From a virus, in IMG/VR virus record IMGVR_UViG_3300022752_004829, positions 1-64,000 of that record: a stretch of 64,000 bases of DNA; one strand, 5' to 3'. Made by a program: the position numbers and the translations under genes. Shown here in pieces: positions 14,920 through 22,409 of the stretch (within the stretch, counting starts at the first letter, position 1; every line of letters begins with the position of its first letter). The notes beneath the pieces were generated by a model. The model saw only the letters and a program-made list of their open reading frames with translations. It ran no database searches and was not told the DNA's origin.

Positions 14920-16015
14920 GTGCAAAACCTTCATACATGCTATTAGTAGTAACTCTTACAGCTTGAATCTTATTTGTCCAGAGACCACCCCTCATATCTT
15001 TAAGATTCCTAAATCCTAAATAACTCATTGCACTTCTTAAGCCATTGGCAAAATCATAAATAACATCTTCTAATGATTTACCTTCAATGATAGGAATCAG
15101 AGTGTTATCGCCTTCAACAAAAAGATTCTTCTTTGTCCCATCATATAATTCATAGTCTTCTACTACGTCTTTGCTTGCCATACCTCGATATTTAGCAAAT
15201 CTCTGACCATTTTTCTCGACTATATCTTCATCATCAATAACGTCTGAGAGCCCAGCAAAAATTCTACCACAGATTACAGCATCGCATCCACTAACGATTG
15301 CTTTTACTAAATCTTTTGGATATCTGATTCCACCATCGGTTAAAATGCTTGGCCTATTAGCTGGATCTGGTTCATTTGAACTGAATAAATCTACTTGGGA
15401 TAGTTCCCAATTTCTTACGGCTTTCCATGCATAATAATTTCCAGTTATACTTGGACATCCTATTCCTGTTTTAACTTGGGTTAAACACATTGAGCCTGGA
15501 CCAATTAAATGTCTAAAACCATCTGCTTTTAAGATCGCTAGTCTATAAACGCTTTGCTTTGTTAATGTATTTCCAACAATAATATCTTGTCGAAATCCTG
15601 CTGTCTTATACCATCTTAGAAAATCCTCAACGTTTTTTGCTAGGCCATTAGCTGTATCTAAAAAATAAATATCTGTATAAGTACTAGTCGCCCTAATCCT
15701 ATCGTCAGCATCTCTTAGGCCTATCGCTGTAATACAAAAATTACTCTCATCCTTAATAAGTTTCGCTTTGGCAGCTTGATCGTCAATAGACATGAATCTA
15801 TGTATTACCCCAGCTCCACCAAGTTTGTTAATTTTAATGCAAGACTTTACAGAGGAGACTGTATCCATTGGAGATAAAATAATTGGAATATTTATTTCAT
15901 AATTTCTAGATATTTTGGTTTTAGTGCAAACTTCTTTTCTAGAGTTAATATCTGAAAAATTTGGTAGCAAAGAAATATCATCGTAACTAAGAGCTTGTTT
16001 AAAATCATTTATCAT
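14909..16015 (-). CDS. IMP dehydrogenase/GMP reductase family enzyme, probably GMP reductase
   Basis: A TIM-barrel purine enzyme of 368 aa with no CBS pair. N-terminal YDDISLLPNFSDINSR, ILSPMDTVSS and the catalytic loop IGPGSMCLTQVKTG (Cys177, Thr179) define the family. GMP reductase converts GMP to IMP; IMP dehydrogenase does the opposite branch, IMP to XMP. By my manual alignment the Arg-Tyr dyad that IMPDH uses to activate water (in RYF before the E-G/A-D segment) is Asn-Leu here (KKNLFVEGDN), and the C terminus (GLRSAMSYLGF, AVRVTTN) is closer to GMP reductase. With PurA nearby, GMP reductase would feed IMP to AMP synthesis. IMPDH remains possible. Confidence 0.75.
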   Translation of the reverse strand: MINDFKQALSYDDISLLPNFSDINSRKEVCTKTKISRNYEINIPIILSPMDTVSSVKSCIKINKLGGAGVIHRFMSIDDQAAKAKLIKDESNFCITAIGLRDADDRIRATSTYTDIYFLDTANGLAKNVEDFLRWYKTAGFRQDIIVGNTLTKQSVYRLAILKADGFRHLIGPGSMCLTQVKTGIGCPSITGNYYAWKAVRNWELSQVDLFSSNEPDPANRPSILTDGGIRYPKDLVKAIVSGCDAVICGRIFAGLSDVIDDEDIVEKNGQRFAKYRGMASKDVVEDYELYDGTKKNLFVEGDNTLIPIIEGKSLEDVIYDFANGLRSAMSYLGFRNLKDMRGGLWTNKIQAVRVTTNSMYEGFAHGK

Positions 16016-16021
16016 TTATAT

Positions 16022-16050
16022 ATCATATAACTTTCTAAATTGAATGTCAA
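16022..16050 (-). promoter_or_regulatory. Promoter of the GMPR/IMPDH-family gene
   Basis: Minus strand: -35 TTGACA (16050-16045), 17-nt spacer, -10 TATGAT (16027-16022), 6 nt to ATG 16015. The same TGTCAA on the plus strand lies 17 nt before TATAAT (16068-16073), so a divergent promoter toward the deaminase operon may share it. Confidence 0.7.
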
Positions 16051-16093
16051 GTTTCTATTTGACAAGTTATAATATTTGGAGTAAGATCAAAAA

Positions 16094-16168
16094 ATGGATT
16101 ACCAAAATTTATTCTGCATATCATCTGGTATAGCAATATCTATATATTGGTGGTATAAAAATTTATGA
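16094..16168 (+). CDS. Possible 24-aa hydrophobic peptide before dCMP deaminase
   Basis: A short ORF (MDYQNLFCISSGIAISIYWW, then YKNL) with a GGAG sequence about 12 nt upstream, ending in an ATGA overlap with the dCMP deaminase start. It could be a tiny membrane peptide or a leader that couples translation of the deaminase. No homolog is known to me. Confidence 0.35.
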   Translation: MDYQNLFCISSGIAISIYWWYKNL

Positions 16169-16581
16169 AAAGGCCTTCATTTTTAGATATGGCTATTGCA
16201 ACTGCGAAAGTATGGTCCATAAGATCAGAAGATCCTTATAGGAAAGTAGGATGCTGTATCTTAAATAAGAATGGAAGAGTTCTTTCTGTCGGATATAATG
16301 GATTACCTTCAAAATTCTCCGCAGCTGGAGATTTCTGGAAAGATAGAGATTCAAGAAGAAAATACATGCTTCACGCTGAGATTAATGCTCTGAGCTTAAT
16401 TAGGGAAAGTGATGATCCTAATTTATTAGCCTGTACTCTTTTGCCTTGCCCATCTTGCGCTACCGCTATAATTGCTCATGGTATAAAAAATGTAATATAT
16501 ATTGATAATTATGAATCTGATTCAAGTTCTATTGATATATTTGAATATTATAATATAAATATTAAAAAATATGAAATTTAA
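16165..16581 (+). CDS. dCMP deaminase
   Basis: Converts dCMP to dUMP, the substrate for thymidylate synthase. The zinc site is complete: H70-A-E72 (HAEINAL) and P94-C95-P-S-C98. At 138 aa it is close to phage and bacterial deoxycytidylate deaminases; GYNGLPSKFS is a typical substrate-side motif. With ThyX (43493) and dNMP kinase (17077) it forms the dTTP supply route. It overlaps the following secreted-protein gene by 11 nt. Confidence 0.93.
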   Translation: MKRPSFLDMAIATAKVWSIRSEDPYRKVGCCILNKNGRVLSVGYNGLPSKFSAAGDFWKDRDSRRKYMLHAEINALSLIRESDDPNLLACTLLPCPSCATAIIAHGIKNVIYIDNYESDSSSIDIFEYYNINIKKYEI

Positions 16582-17074
16582 AATTCTATTAATTCTATTC
16601 TCTATTATGGCAAACCACCATTTATTTGCTCAACAGGGTTCAGTATATGAAACTTATAAATCCAGAAATGATTCTACTAATTCTTCTCATGGAAGTATTT
16701 TCCCAAAAGCTTTCCAAGAATATAATTATATTAAAACCCCAAGAGGTATTGAAGTTTACGAAACTTATAAAAATTATAGCGGCAACACTAACCAATCCTC
16801 GGGGACTATTTTCTCTAAACCATTCCCTTCTTATATAATAATCAATGATAAAATATATAGAACTTATGTAAATAGACCTAGTTCAACTAATGTTTCTGGT
16901 GGTACAATATTCACTAAACCTTTTGAGGCTAAAGTAATTGATCCTAGCGTTAAAAATATAAGAGACATATATTCAACATCAAATTCTATTATTAATAATG
17001 ATATTAAATATACAAAAAGTATTTCTACTGGCCCTACCTACGATGGCGAAACTTTTTCTGAAGGAGGAAATTAA
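16571..17074 (+). CDS. Secreted protein with three internal repeats
   Basis: A 167-aa protein with a Sec signal peptide (MKFKILLILFSIMANHHLFA, cleavage before QQG). The mature part has three imperfect repeats of about 40 residues sharing Y-x-TY-x(6-7)-STN/NTN-x(2-4)-G-(S/T)IF-x-K-x-F: they begin VYETYKSRN, VYETYKNYS and IYRTYVNRP. No family recognised. Export means it acts in the periplasm, outer membrane or outside the cell; an envelope-protective or exclusion role is inference. It ends FSEGGN, but those codons also contain the AAGGAGG ribosome site of the next gene. Confidence 0.6.
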   Translation: MKFKILLILFSIMANHHLFAQQGSVYETYKSRNDSTNSSHGSIFPKAFQEYNYIKTPRGIEVYETYKNYSGNTNQSSGTIFSKPFPSYIIINDKIYRTYVNRPSSTNVSGGTIFTKPFEAKVIDPSVKNIRDIYSTSNSIINNDIKYTKSISTGPTYDGETFSEGGN

Positions 17075-17076
17075 AT

Positions 17077-17667
17077 ATGATAGGACTAACTGGAGTTGCT
17101 AGATCTGGAAAAGATACTTTTTATTCTATATTAAAAAGATATTTTAAAGAGAAGAATATTCAATCTCAAAGGATAGCTCTTGCTGATGAGCTAAAAAAAG
17201 AACTAGGAGATTTCGTAGAAAAAAAATTTAAAATTGATCTAAACAAATGTGATGGATCAGATAAAGAATTAATTCGACCTCTTATGGTTGCATATGGAAA
17301 ATGCAGAAGAGTGCAAACTGAAGGTAAATATTGGACATCACTTGTAGATTCTAAAATTAAAGAATTAAAGAAAGATAATATAATACCTATTATCACAGAT
17401 ATAAGATATATTGAATATAAAGATGATGAATATGCGTGGCTTAAAAATCATAATGGTATCTTAATACATATCTCAAGAAAGAGAGATGATGGAAGTCTTG
17501 TGCCTCCAGCTAACATAGAAGAGAAATCTAATGATAATAAATTAAAGGCTGTTGCTGATTATTCGGTTAGTTGGGAAACTTGTCAAGATGTCAATTTTCT
17601 TTATGAACTAAGTCAAAAACATCTAAAGAATATATATGAAAAATACTTACAGGATAAAATAAAATGA
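17077..17667 (+). CDS. Deoxynucleoside monophosphate kinase
   Basis: A 196-aa P-loop kinase: Walker A GVARSGKDTFYS near the N terminus, LADELKKELGDF, and a lid-type region rich in Arg/Lys (ISRKRDDGSLVPP). This is the layout of T4 gp1-type dNMP kinases, which phosphorylate dTMP, dGMP and related monophosphates. It follows a strong AAGGAGG ribosome site and overlaps the sigma-like gene by 4 nt. It would link dCMP deaminase/ThyX output to dNTP formation. Confidence 0.82.
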   Translation: MIGLTGVARSGKDTFYSILKRYFKEKNIQSQRIALADELKKELGDFVEKKFKIDLNKCDGSDKELIRPLMVAYGKCRRVQTEGKYWTSLVDSKIKELKKDNIIPIITDIRYIEYKDDEYAWLKNHNGILIHISRKRDDGSLVPPANIEEKSNDNKLKAVADYSVSWETCQDVNFLYELSQKHLKNIYEKYLQDKIK

Positions 17668-18263
17668 AATATACAATAGAAAAAACAGATGAAGAATTAA
17701 TAAAGAGTATAAAAACTCTTAATGACGAACAATGTCTAAAAAAATTAATAGAACGTCATTCTCCTCTTTGTAATAATATTTATAATAAATATTCGCATGT
17801 TCTTAATGGTTCTGGAATATATATTGATGACGTTAAGAAAGAGAAAGATTATATTGTATATAAATCTGCCATATCATTCGATCCAGAGAAGAAGTCTAAA
17901 TTTTCTACTTGGCTATATAATCAAGTAAGATATCAATGTTTAAATTTAATTAATAATCAAAGCAGATATATAAATATGGAAGAAAAAGATTTAATATATC
18001 ATATAGATAAAAATTCAATACAGACTGAAATTAAAAAAGATGAAGTAAGAGAATATATATTTGATATATTAAATTCATTAAATGATCAAAGGATAAAAAA
18101 AGTCTATGAATTAAGATACTTCTCTGGTAAGAAAAATATGCCATGGAAAAGAATAGGTCAAAAATTAAAGATAAGCACTCAAACTGCTATTAATTTGCAT
18201 AATAAAGCTATTGGATTATTAAAAATAAAATTTAATAGTAAAAATTGTTTTGACAAAATATAA
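17664..18263 (+). CDS. Sigma-70 family-like factor
   Basis: A 199-aa protein with sigma region 2 features (residues ~65-100: ISFDPEKKSKFSTWLYNQVR then YQCLNLINN) and a C-terminal region 4 helix-turn-helix (YELRYFSGKKNMPWKRIGQK, LKISTQTAINLHNKAIGLL). Region 1 is absent, as in ECF-type and phage sigma factors such as T4 gp55. It probably redirects host RNA polymerase to late phage promoters. The GTGTAA element found before virion-like genes is a candidate target; this link is inference. It overlaps the dNMP kinase gene by 4 nt. Confidence 0.72.
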   Translation: MKYTIEKTDEELIKSIKTLNDEQCLKKLIERHSPLCNNIYNKYSHVLNGSGIYIDDVKKEKDYIVYKSAISFDPEKKSKFSTWLYNQVRYQCLNLINNQSRYINMEEKDLIYHIDKNSIQTEIKKDEVREYIFDILNSLNDQRIKKVYELRYFSGKKNMPWKRIGQKLKISTQTAINLHNKAIGLLKIKFNSKNCFDKI

Positions 18264-18278
18264 TAAAGGATATACAAT
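18250..18278 (+). promoter_or_regulatory. Promoter of the 97-aa acidic-tail gene
   Basis: TTGACA (18250-18255), 17-nt spacer, TACAAT (18273-18278), 6 nt to ATG 18285. The -35 lies inside the last codons of the sigma-like gene. Confidence 0.6.
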
Positions 18279-18284
18279 ATAAAA

Positions 18285-18578
18285 ATGAATAATACAAATA
18301 CAAATAAAAATCAAAATGAGCTAGGTGCTCTTTGGAAAAAGAAAAGTAAAACTGGGATGTCGTTTCTATCTGGTTATATTAATGACCATGATGGTCAAAG
18401 AATTGATGTAGTAGTTTTTGCTAATAGCAATAAGAAGAATGAAAAAGCTCCTGATTATAGACTCTATGTTTCTAAGCCATTAGAAAATAAGACAACTCAA
18501 AAGGCTAGTCCTCAGAAACAAAATGTTGTAAAGAAGGCAGTTCAGCAAGTTCAAGAGGATGAAGATGACATTCTATGA
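18285..18578 (+). CDS. DUF736-like small protein with acidic C-terminal tail
   Basis: A 97-aa protein: LGALWKKKSKTGMSFLSGYI, RIDVVVFANS and APDYRLYVSKP match the pattern of DUF736-like proteins (short beta-rich protein with G-x-L-W-x(3)-K-x-G...PD-Y). A linker rich in Gln/Lys leads to the acidic tail QEDEDDIL, reminiscent of the C-terminal tips of SSB proteins. Function unknown; nucleic-acid or protein binding is plausible. It overlaps the next gene by 4 nt. Confidence 0.55.
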   Translation: MNNTNTNKNQNELGALWKKKSKTGMSFLSGYINDHDGQRIDVVVFANSNKKNEKAPDYRLYVSKPLENKTTQKASPQKQNVVKKAVQQVQEDEDDIL

Positions 18579-19663
18579 GTTTGAGTTTAAATTTACCAAT
18601 AAATAGCGTAAGTTTTGGTCAAACTAGTACCCTGTTACTTAGGGAATTAATTAATAAAAATAAAGATATATTAATATTTCCTATTGGAAATAATATAGAT
18701 CTTAGTTCTCAAACAAATTTAGATAAAAATTTTACAGATTATATACAAAAAAGTATATCAAATTCTTTATCTAATCATAAAAGATCGGATAATATATTTA
18801 AACTTTGGCATCTAAATGGTTCCTTAGAAAGCTTTTCTCAAAAGCAAATACTTTTTTCATTCTATGAATTAGACTCTCCGACTAAATTTGAAATTAATAT
18901 TGTAAAGAATCAAGAGAAGGTACTTTTTAGTTCAAATTACTCTGTAGACTTATTCAAGTCATACGGATGCAAAAATGTAGAATTTGTCCCATTACCTTTT
19001 GATAAATATAACTTCTCTCGTAAGGATAAAAAATATTTTAGCGATGATAGAATCGTATTTAATTTAGTTGGAAAACTTGAAAAAAGAAAACACCATAAAA
19101 AATTAATTCAGACTTGGTTAAAGAAATATGGCAATAATAGAAAATACTATTTACAATGTGCAATAAACAACCCATTTATTCCAGCAGAACAGCATCAACC
19201 ATTAATTGCTTCTATTTTAGAGGGTAAAAATTATTTTAATGTATCATTTATTGGTGGAATGCCATTAAATTCTTCTTATAATGATTACTTAAATAGTTCA
19301 GATATTGTAATAGGTATGAGTGGTGGAGAGGGTTGGGGATTACCAGAATTTCATTCTGTAGCTTTAGGAAAACATGCAGTTATATTAAATGCTCACGCTT
19401 ATAAAGATTGGGCTAATGAGAATAATTCTATTTTAATTGAGCCTAATGGTAAAATCGAAGCCTATGATAATATGTTCTTTCATAAAGGCGCGCCATTTAA
19501 TCAAGGTAGCATTTTTGATTTCAATGTAGATGATTTTATTAGTGGATGTGAAAAAGCAATTGAAAAAGTATCATCTAATAGACTCAATCAAGAAGGCTTA
19601 AAACTTCAAGATAAATTTAATTCTGAATCTTTTTCGAATAAAATATTATCTTATATTGAGTAA
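18575..19663 (+). CDS. Glycosyltransferase, GT4-like
   Basis: A 362-aa GT-B fold enzyme. The C-terminal half has the GT4 signature: FNLVGKLEKRKHHKKLIQTW, then IVIGMSGGEGWGLPEFHSVA with the E-x(7)-E-like region (GEGWGLPE), and HAVILNAHAY. The N-terminal domain is poorly conserved. It probably transfers a sugar from a nucleotide donor to a glycan or to a phage component. It lies outside the large glycan operon, between a DUF736-like gene and an FmdB-like gene. Confidence 0.75.
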   Translation: MSLSLNLPINSVSFGQTSTLLLRELINKNKDILIFPIGNNIDLSSQTNLDKNFTDYIQKSISNSLSNHKRSDNIFKLWHLNGSLESFSQKQILFSFYELDSPTKFEINIVKNQEKVLFSSNYSVDLFKSYGCKNVEFVPLPFDKYNFSRKDKKYFSDDRIVFNLVGKLEKRKHHKKLIQTWLKKYGNNRKYYLQCAINNPFIPAEQHQPLIASILEGKNYFNVSFIGGMPLNSSYNDYLNSSDIVIGMSGGEGWGLPEFHSVALGKHAVILNAHAYKDWANENNSILIEPNGKIEAYDNMFFHKGAPFNQGSIFDFNVDDFISGCEKAIEKVSSNRLNQEGLKLQDKFNSESFSNKILSYIE

Positions 19664-20010
19664 TGCCAATATATATCTATCAAAATCCAAAAACTGAAGA
19701 GATAATTGAATTAGTTCAATCTGTCCATGATAATCATGAATATATTGATTCGTCTGGTTTAAAATGGCATAGAATATTTACTGTACCACAAGTTGGAATA
19801 GATACTAAGTTAGATGCATTTAGTACTAGTAAAGATTTTATAGAGAAAACTAAAAATAAGAAAGATAATATTGGCCATTTATGGGATAGAAGTAAAGAAC
19901 TCTCAGAAAAGAGAAAATCCAAATTTGGAGAAGATAAATTAAAAACTAAATACTTAGAAAATTGGAGTAAAAAAAGAAAGGGTAGAAAACCACCTAATAC
20001 TCTATTATGA
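19663..20010 (+). CDS. FmdB-like phage protein lacking the zinc cysteines
   Basis: A 115-aa protein whose start MPIYIYQNPKTEEIIELVQS follows FmdB/zinc-ribbon proteins (MPIYEYxCxxC), but the cysteines are absent. The rest (HRIFTVPQVGIDTKLDAFST, then HLWDRSKELSEKR) resembles a marine phage family often annotated FmdB-like, of unknown role. Highly basic C terminus. It overlaps both neighbours by 1-4 nt. Confidence 0.55.
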   Translation: MPIYIYQNPKTEEIIELVQSVHDNHEYIDSSGLKWHRIFTVPQVGIDTKLDAFSTSKDFIEKTKNKKDNIGHLWDRSKELSEKRKSKFGEDKLKTKYLENWSKKRKGRKPPNTLL

Positions 20011-20441
20011 ACTTGGATAAATATTTTTATTCAAATTATCTGTATTTAGAAAGATCTAATATTAGTGGTTATGGAGTTTTTGCTAAAAAAGATCTTGATG
20101 CGAATTCTATTATAGAATGCCCAAGATATATATTAATACCTAATTATTTTATTAAATATAAAATATATAAAATATTAAATTATATTCTTTCCCCTAGATA
20201 TCAGAGGAAATTTAGTAAAGAAAACGATATATTTTATTTTAGTACCTATATATTTAAATCAAAATTCTATATAAAAAATAAAATGAATTTAATTTATTTT
20301 ATACCCATAACTCAATTAGTATTTTGTAATAGTAGCAATAAACCTAATATTGAAGTTAGATATAATCCTAATTCTCAAAAAATATACTTTAAAACAATCG
20401 ATATTATAACAAAAGATACAGAAATTTTACTAAAATATTAA
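20007..20441 (+). CDS. SET-domain protein (lysine methyltransferase-like)
   Basis: A 144-aa minimal SET domain: the N-terminal SNISGYGVFAKKDLDANSII matches the G-x-GvfA...i-x-k-G-x-x-i SET opening; LVFCNSSNKPNIEVRYN corresponds to the catalytic NH-x-C-x-PN motif (NH reads NS here), and the end DIITKDTEILLKY matches GEEL-x-x-Y. Such enzymes methylate protein lysines with SAM. The His to Ser change may reduce or alter activity. The target is unknown. It is the last gene of this plus-strand unit and converges on the 171-aa gene. Confidence 0.7.
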   Translation: MNLDKYFYSNYLYLERSNISGYGVFAKKDLDANSIIECPRYILIPNYFIKYKIYKILNYILSPRYQRKFSKENDIFYFSTYIFKSKFYIKNKMNLIYFIPITQLVFCNSSNKPNIEVRYNPNSQKIYFKTIDIITKDTEILLKY

Positions 20442-20444
20442 TAA

Positions 20445-20960
20445 TTAAAACCATACCTCATTATGGATTAATCTGAGTATTTTAATCCAATCATCTAGAT
20501 GATAAGATATTTCTTCTTTCTCTGAATTTTCAAATCCATTTTTAGCAATATTATAGTAAATGCTTTCTGATGGATAAGATCTTCTTAATTTTCTTAAATT
20601 TTTATAAAAGAATCCAAGAAAAACAGTAATTGATTTTGCAGTATCCTCATTATGCTCTAATGTAAAGAAATATTTATTTTGCAATGGAGTTTCTATTAGA
20701 TCGTAGAATTTAGAACCAACTGCCTCTGATATATATTCTTTTTCTTCAAATGGGTATTTTAGATCTTTACTATATTTTATAATAGTTAGTTCTGCGAAAA
20801 CTGGAAAACTAATATCAATAATACCATCTATATTTTCTTCTGACACTTTATTTAAAATCTCTGGAAGACAATCTGGATCCTGCAGAAGTAGAAAAGTTTT
20901 CTCTGGTGATAAATTTAATTTTTTGGCAAAAAAATCTATGTCTCTTTCTGAAACCGTCAC
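20445..20960 (-). CDS. Hypothetical protein, 171 aa
   Basis: Not recognised. An acidic helical protein beginning MTVSERDIDFFAKKLNLSPE with a beta-strand middle (ELTIIKYSKDLKYPFEE) and a helical end (WIKILRLIHNEVW). It follows the membrane coiled-coil gene by 14 nt on the same strand. Confidence 0.5.
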   Translation of the reverse strand: MTVSERDIDFFAKKLNLSPEKTFLLLQDPDCLPEILNKVSEENIDGIIDISFPVFAELTIIKYSKDLKYPFEEKEYISEAVGSKFYDLIETPLQNKYFFTLEHNEDTAKSITVFLGFFYKNLRKLRRSYPSESIYYNIAKNGFENSEKEEISYHLDDWIKILRLIHNEVWF

Positions 20961-20974
20961 ATTAACTATTACAG

Positions 20975-21313
20975 TTAATTTTTATTTTTATTCATTAAAT
21001 AATTTTGTATAGTCTCAAAATTACGATCTAATTTAGCTTCTATCCTATCAAAATAAGCTTCAAAAGACTCTTTAGTAACATATGTAGTACTAACTTTTAA
21101 AGCTAAATCCGCTATCTCTTGTTGATGTTTACGGCTTTCTAGTTCTACTTCTTTTCTTAAAGCTATAAAATCACTAAATGTTTTATCATTTAGATCTTTG
21201 ATAAGCTTCTCTTGACGATCTGATATAGAGAATACTCTAGTAAAAAGCCATCCACCAAGAAATGATAAGGCTCCGATAACAAGGTTAAATACTGTTGTTA
21301 TATCTAAATTCAC
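20975..21313 (-). CDS. Membrane-anchored coiled-coil protein (holin/spanin-like topology)
   Basis: A 112-aa protein with one N-terminal membrane helix (FNLVIGALSFLGGWLFTRVF) followed by a long charged coiled coil (residues ~30-105). The topology resembles small phage holins, spanins or signal-anchor proteins, but no family signature is clear. It uses a GTG start with a GTGTAA element 8 nt upstream, the candidate late signal, which fits a lysis function. Assignment is tentative. Confidence 0.5.
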   Translation of the reverse strand: MNLDITTVFNLVIGALSFLGGWLFTRVFSISDRQEKLIKDLNDKTFSDFIALRKEVELESRKHQQEIADLALKVSTTYVTKESFEAYFDRIEAKLDRNFETIQNYLMNKNKN

Positions 21314-21321
21314 ACATATAT

Positions 21322-21327
21322 TTACAC
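21322..21327 (-). promoter_or_regulatory. Candidate late-promoter element GTGTAA (coiled-coil gene)
   Basis: Minus-strand AAAGTGTAAATATAT; GTGTAA is 8 nt before the GTG start at 21313, in the gap after nrdB. Confidence 0.45.
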
Positions 21328-21341
21328 TTTAATATTAAATA

Positions 21342-22406
21342 TTATAGCTTAAAATCGCCAAAATCATCATCAGATATATCTGTTTTCCTTGCCCCAATTT
21401 TATATGTTGAAATTTCTGTTTCTTGTGGAGCAACTTGGACTTTGCTACTATCAAGATAGCTATCTAACCATCCAGCAATAGGATTATCTTTTTGATTAAA
21501 GATTTTCTTATATCCTAATGATCGCAAACGAGCGTCACAAAGCCACTTAGAATAACCAGCTAAAACTTCTGCGTTTAAACCTAACAAAGAACCCTTACTA
21601 AATAGATATTCAGCCCATTCAATTTCATTTTTAGCAGCTTGTTCATAAAAAGCATATATCTTATCTTCACTCTTTTTAACTATAGAAGTAAAACCTTCTT
21701 TATCTTCTTCTTTAAGAATCTTAATTAGATTTTGAGTTGTAGCAAAATGAAGAGCTTCATCTCTTTGAATAAATTTAATAATCTTAGCATTACCTTCCAT
21801 CTTACCTCGATATCCAAAATAAAAAGAACAAGCGAATGAGACATAAAATACAAGACCTTCCATAACATTAACAGAAAGAATACAATCAAAAATCTTTTGT
21901 TTTAAATCTTTTTTATCATCATCGCCAAGGATCTTATCAAAATTATTTCTAATTAATTCTGCACGAGATACTATTTCTTTATCTTCCATAATACTATCAA
22001 AAAATTTACTAGCATCTGGATGTACGTTATTAAGTAAGTACGAATAAGAATAACTATGAATACCTTCAAATCTTTGCCAAGTATTCATGCATATTTCAAG
22101 CTCTGGATTACTGACGTAATCTTTTAAAGAATGGATACTTCTAGACAGCATACTATCTCCAAGGGTTTGGAATTTTAGATTAGTATCAAATACGAATCTT
22201 TCTTGACCAGCTAAATCTTTATAATCACTACGATCTTTATTTAGTGCTATCTCATGAGGCCACCAAAAGAATTCTTCTTGTTTCTTAAATAGTTCAAAAA
22301 ATATAGGATATTTAAAACGATCATATCTTTGAAGATTAAGATCCTCTCCAAAAAATAATGGTTGTTTCGTATGATCTATATTTTTAAGATTTAAAACGCT
22401 TTTCAT
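21342..22406 (-). CDS. nrdB: Ribonucleotide reductase class Ia, small (radical) subunit
   Basis: A 354-aa di-iron protein that generates the tyrosyl radical for ribonucleotide reduction. Ligands are visible in order: Asp in LGDSMLSRS, Glu and His in RFEGIHSYSYSY (the second Tyr, four residues after His, is the radical tyrosine position), Glu in MEGLVFYV, and Glu/His in RDEALHFATT. The C terminus (DDDFGDFKL) carries the acidic/aromatic tail that docks on NrdA. It starts 3 nt after nrdA ends, so the two form an operon. Confidence 0.95.
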   Translation of the reverse strand: MKSVLNLKNIDHTKQPLFFGEDLNLQRYDRFKYPIFFELFKKQEEFFWWPHEIALNKDRSDYKDLAGQERFVFDTNLKFQTLGDSMLSRSIHSLKDYVSNPELEICMNTWQRFEGIHSYSYSYLLNNVHPDASKFFDSIMEDKEIVSRAELIRNNFDKILGDDDKKDLKQKIFDCILSVNVMEGLVFYVSFACSFYFGYRGKMEGNAKIIKFIQRDEALHFATTQNLIKILKEEDKEGFTSIVKKSEDKIYAFYEQAAKNEIEWAEYLFSKGSLLGLNAEVLAGYSKWLCDARLRSLGYKKIFNQKDNPIAGWLDSYLDSSKVQVAPQETEISTYKIGARKTDISDDDFGDFKL

Positions 22407-22409
22407 AAG

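Noticed and set aside
17050-17074. SEGGN end of the secreted repeat protein as a third member of the EGGD tail group
   Set aside because: The codons contain the AAGGAGG ribosome site of the dNMP kinase gene, which by itself explains Glu-Gly-Gly.
20442-20445. Rho-independent terminator between convergent genes
   Set aside because: No GC-rich hairpin with a U-run was found here or at the other convergent ends (14268-14271, 55265-55268).
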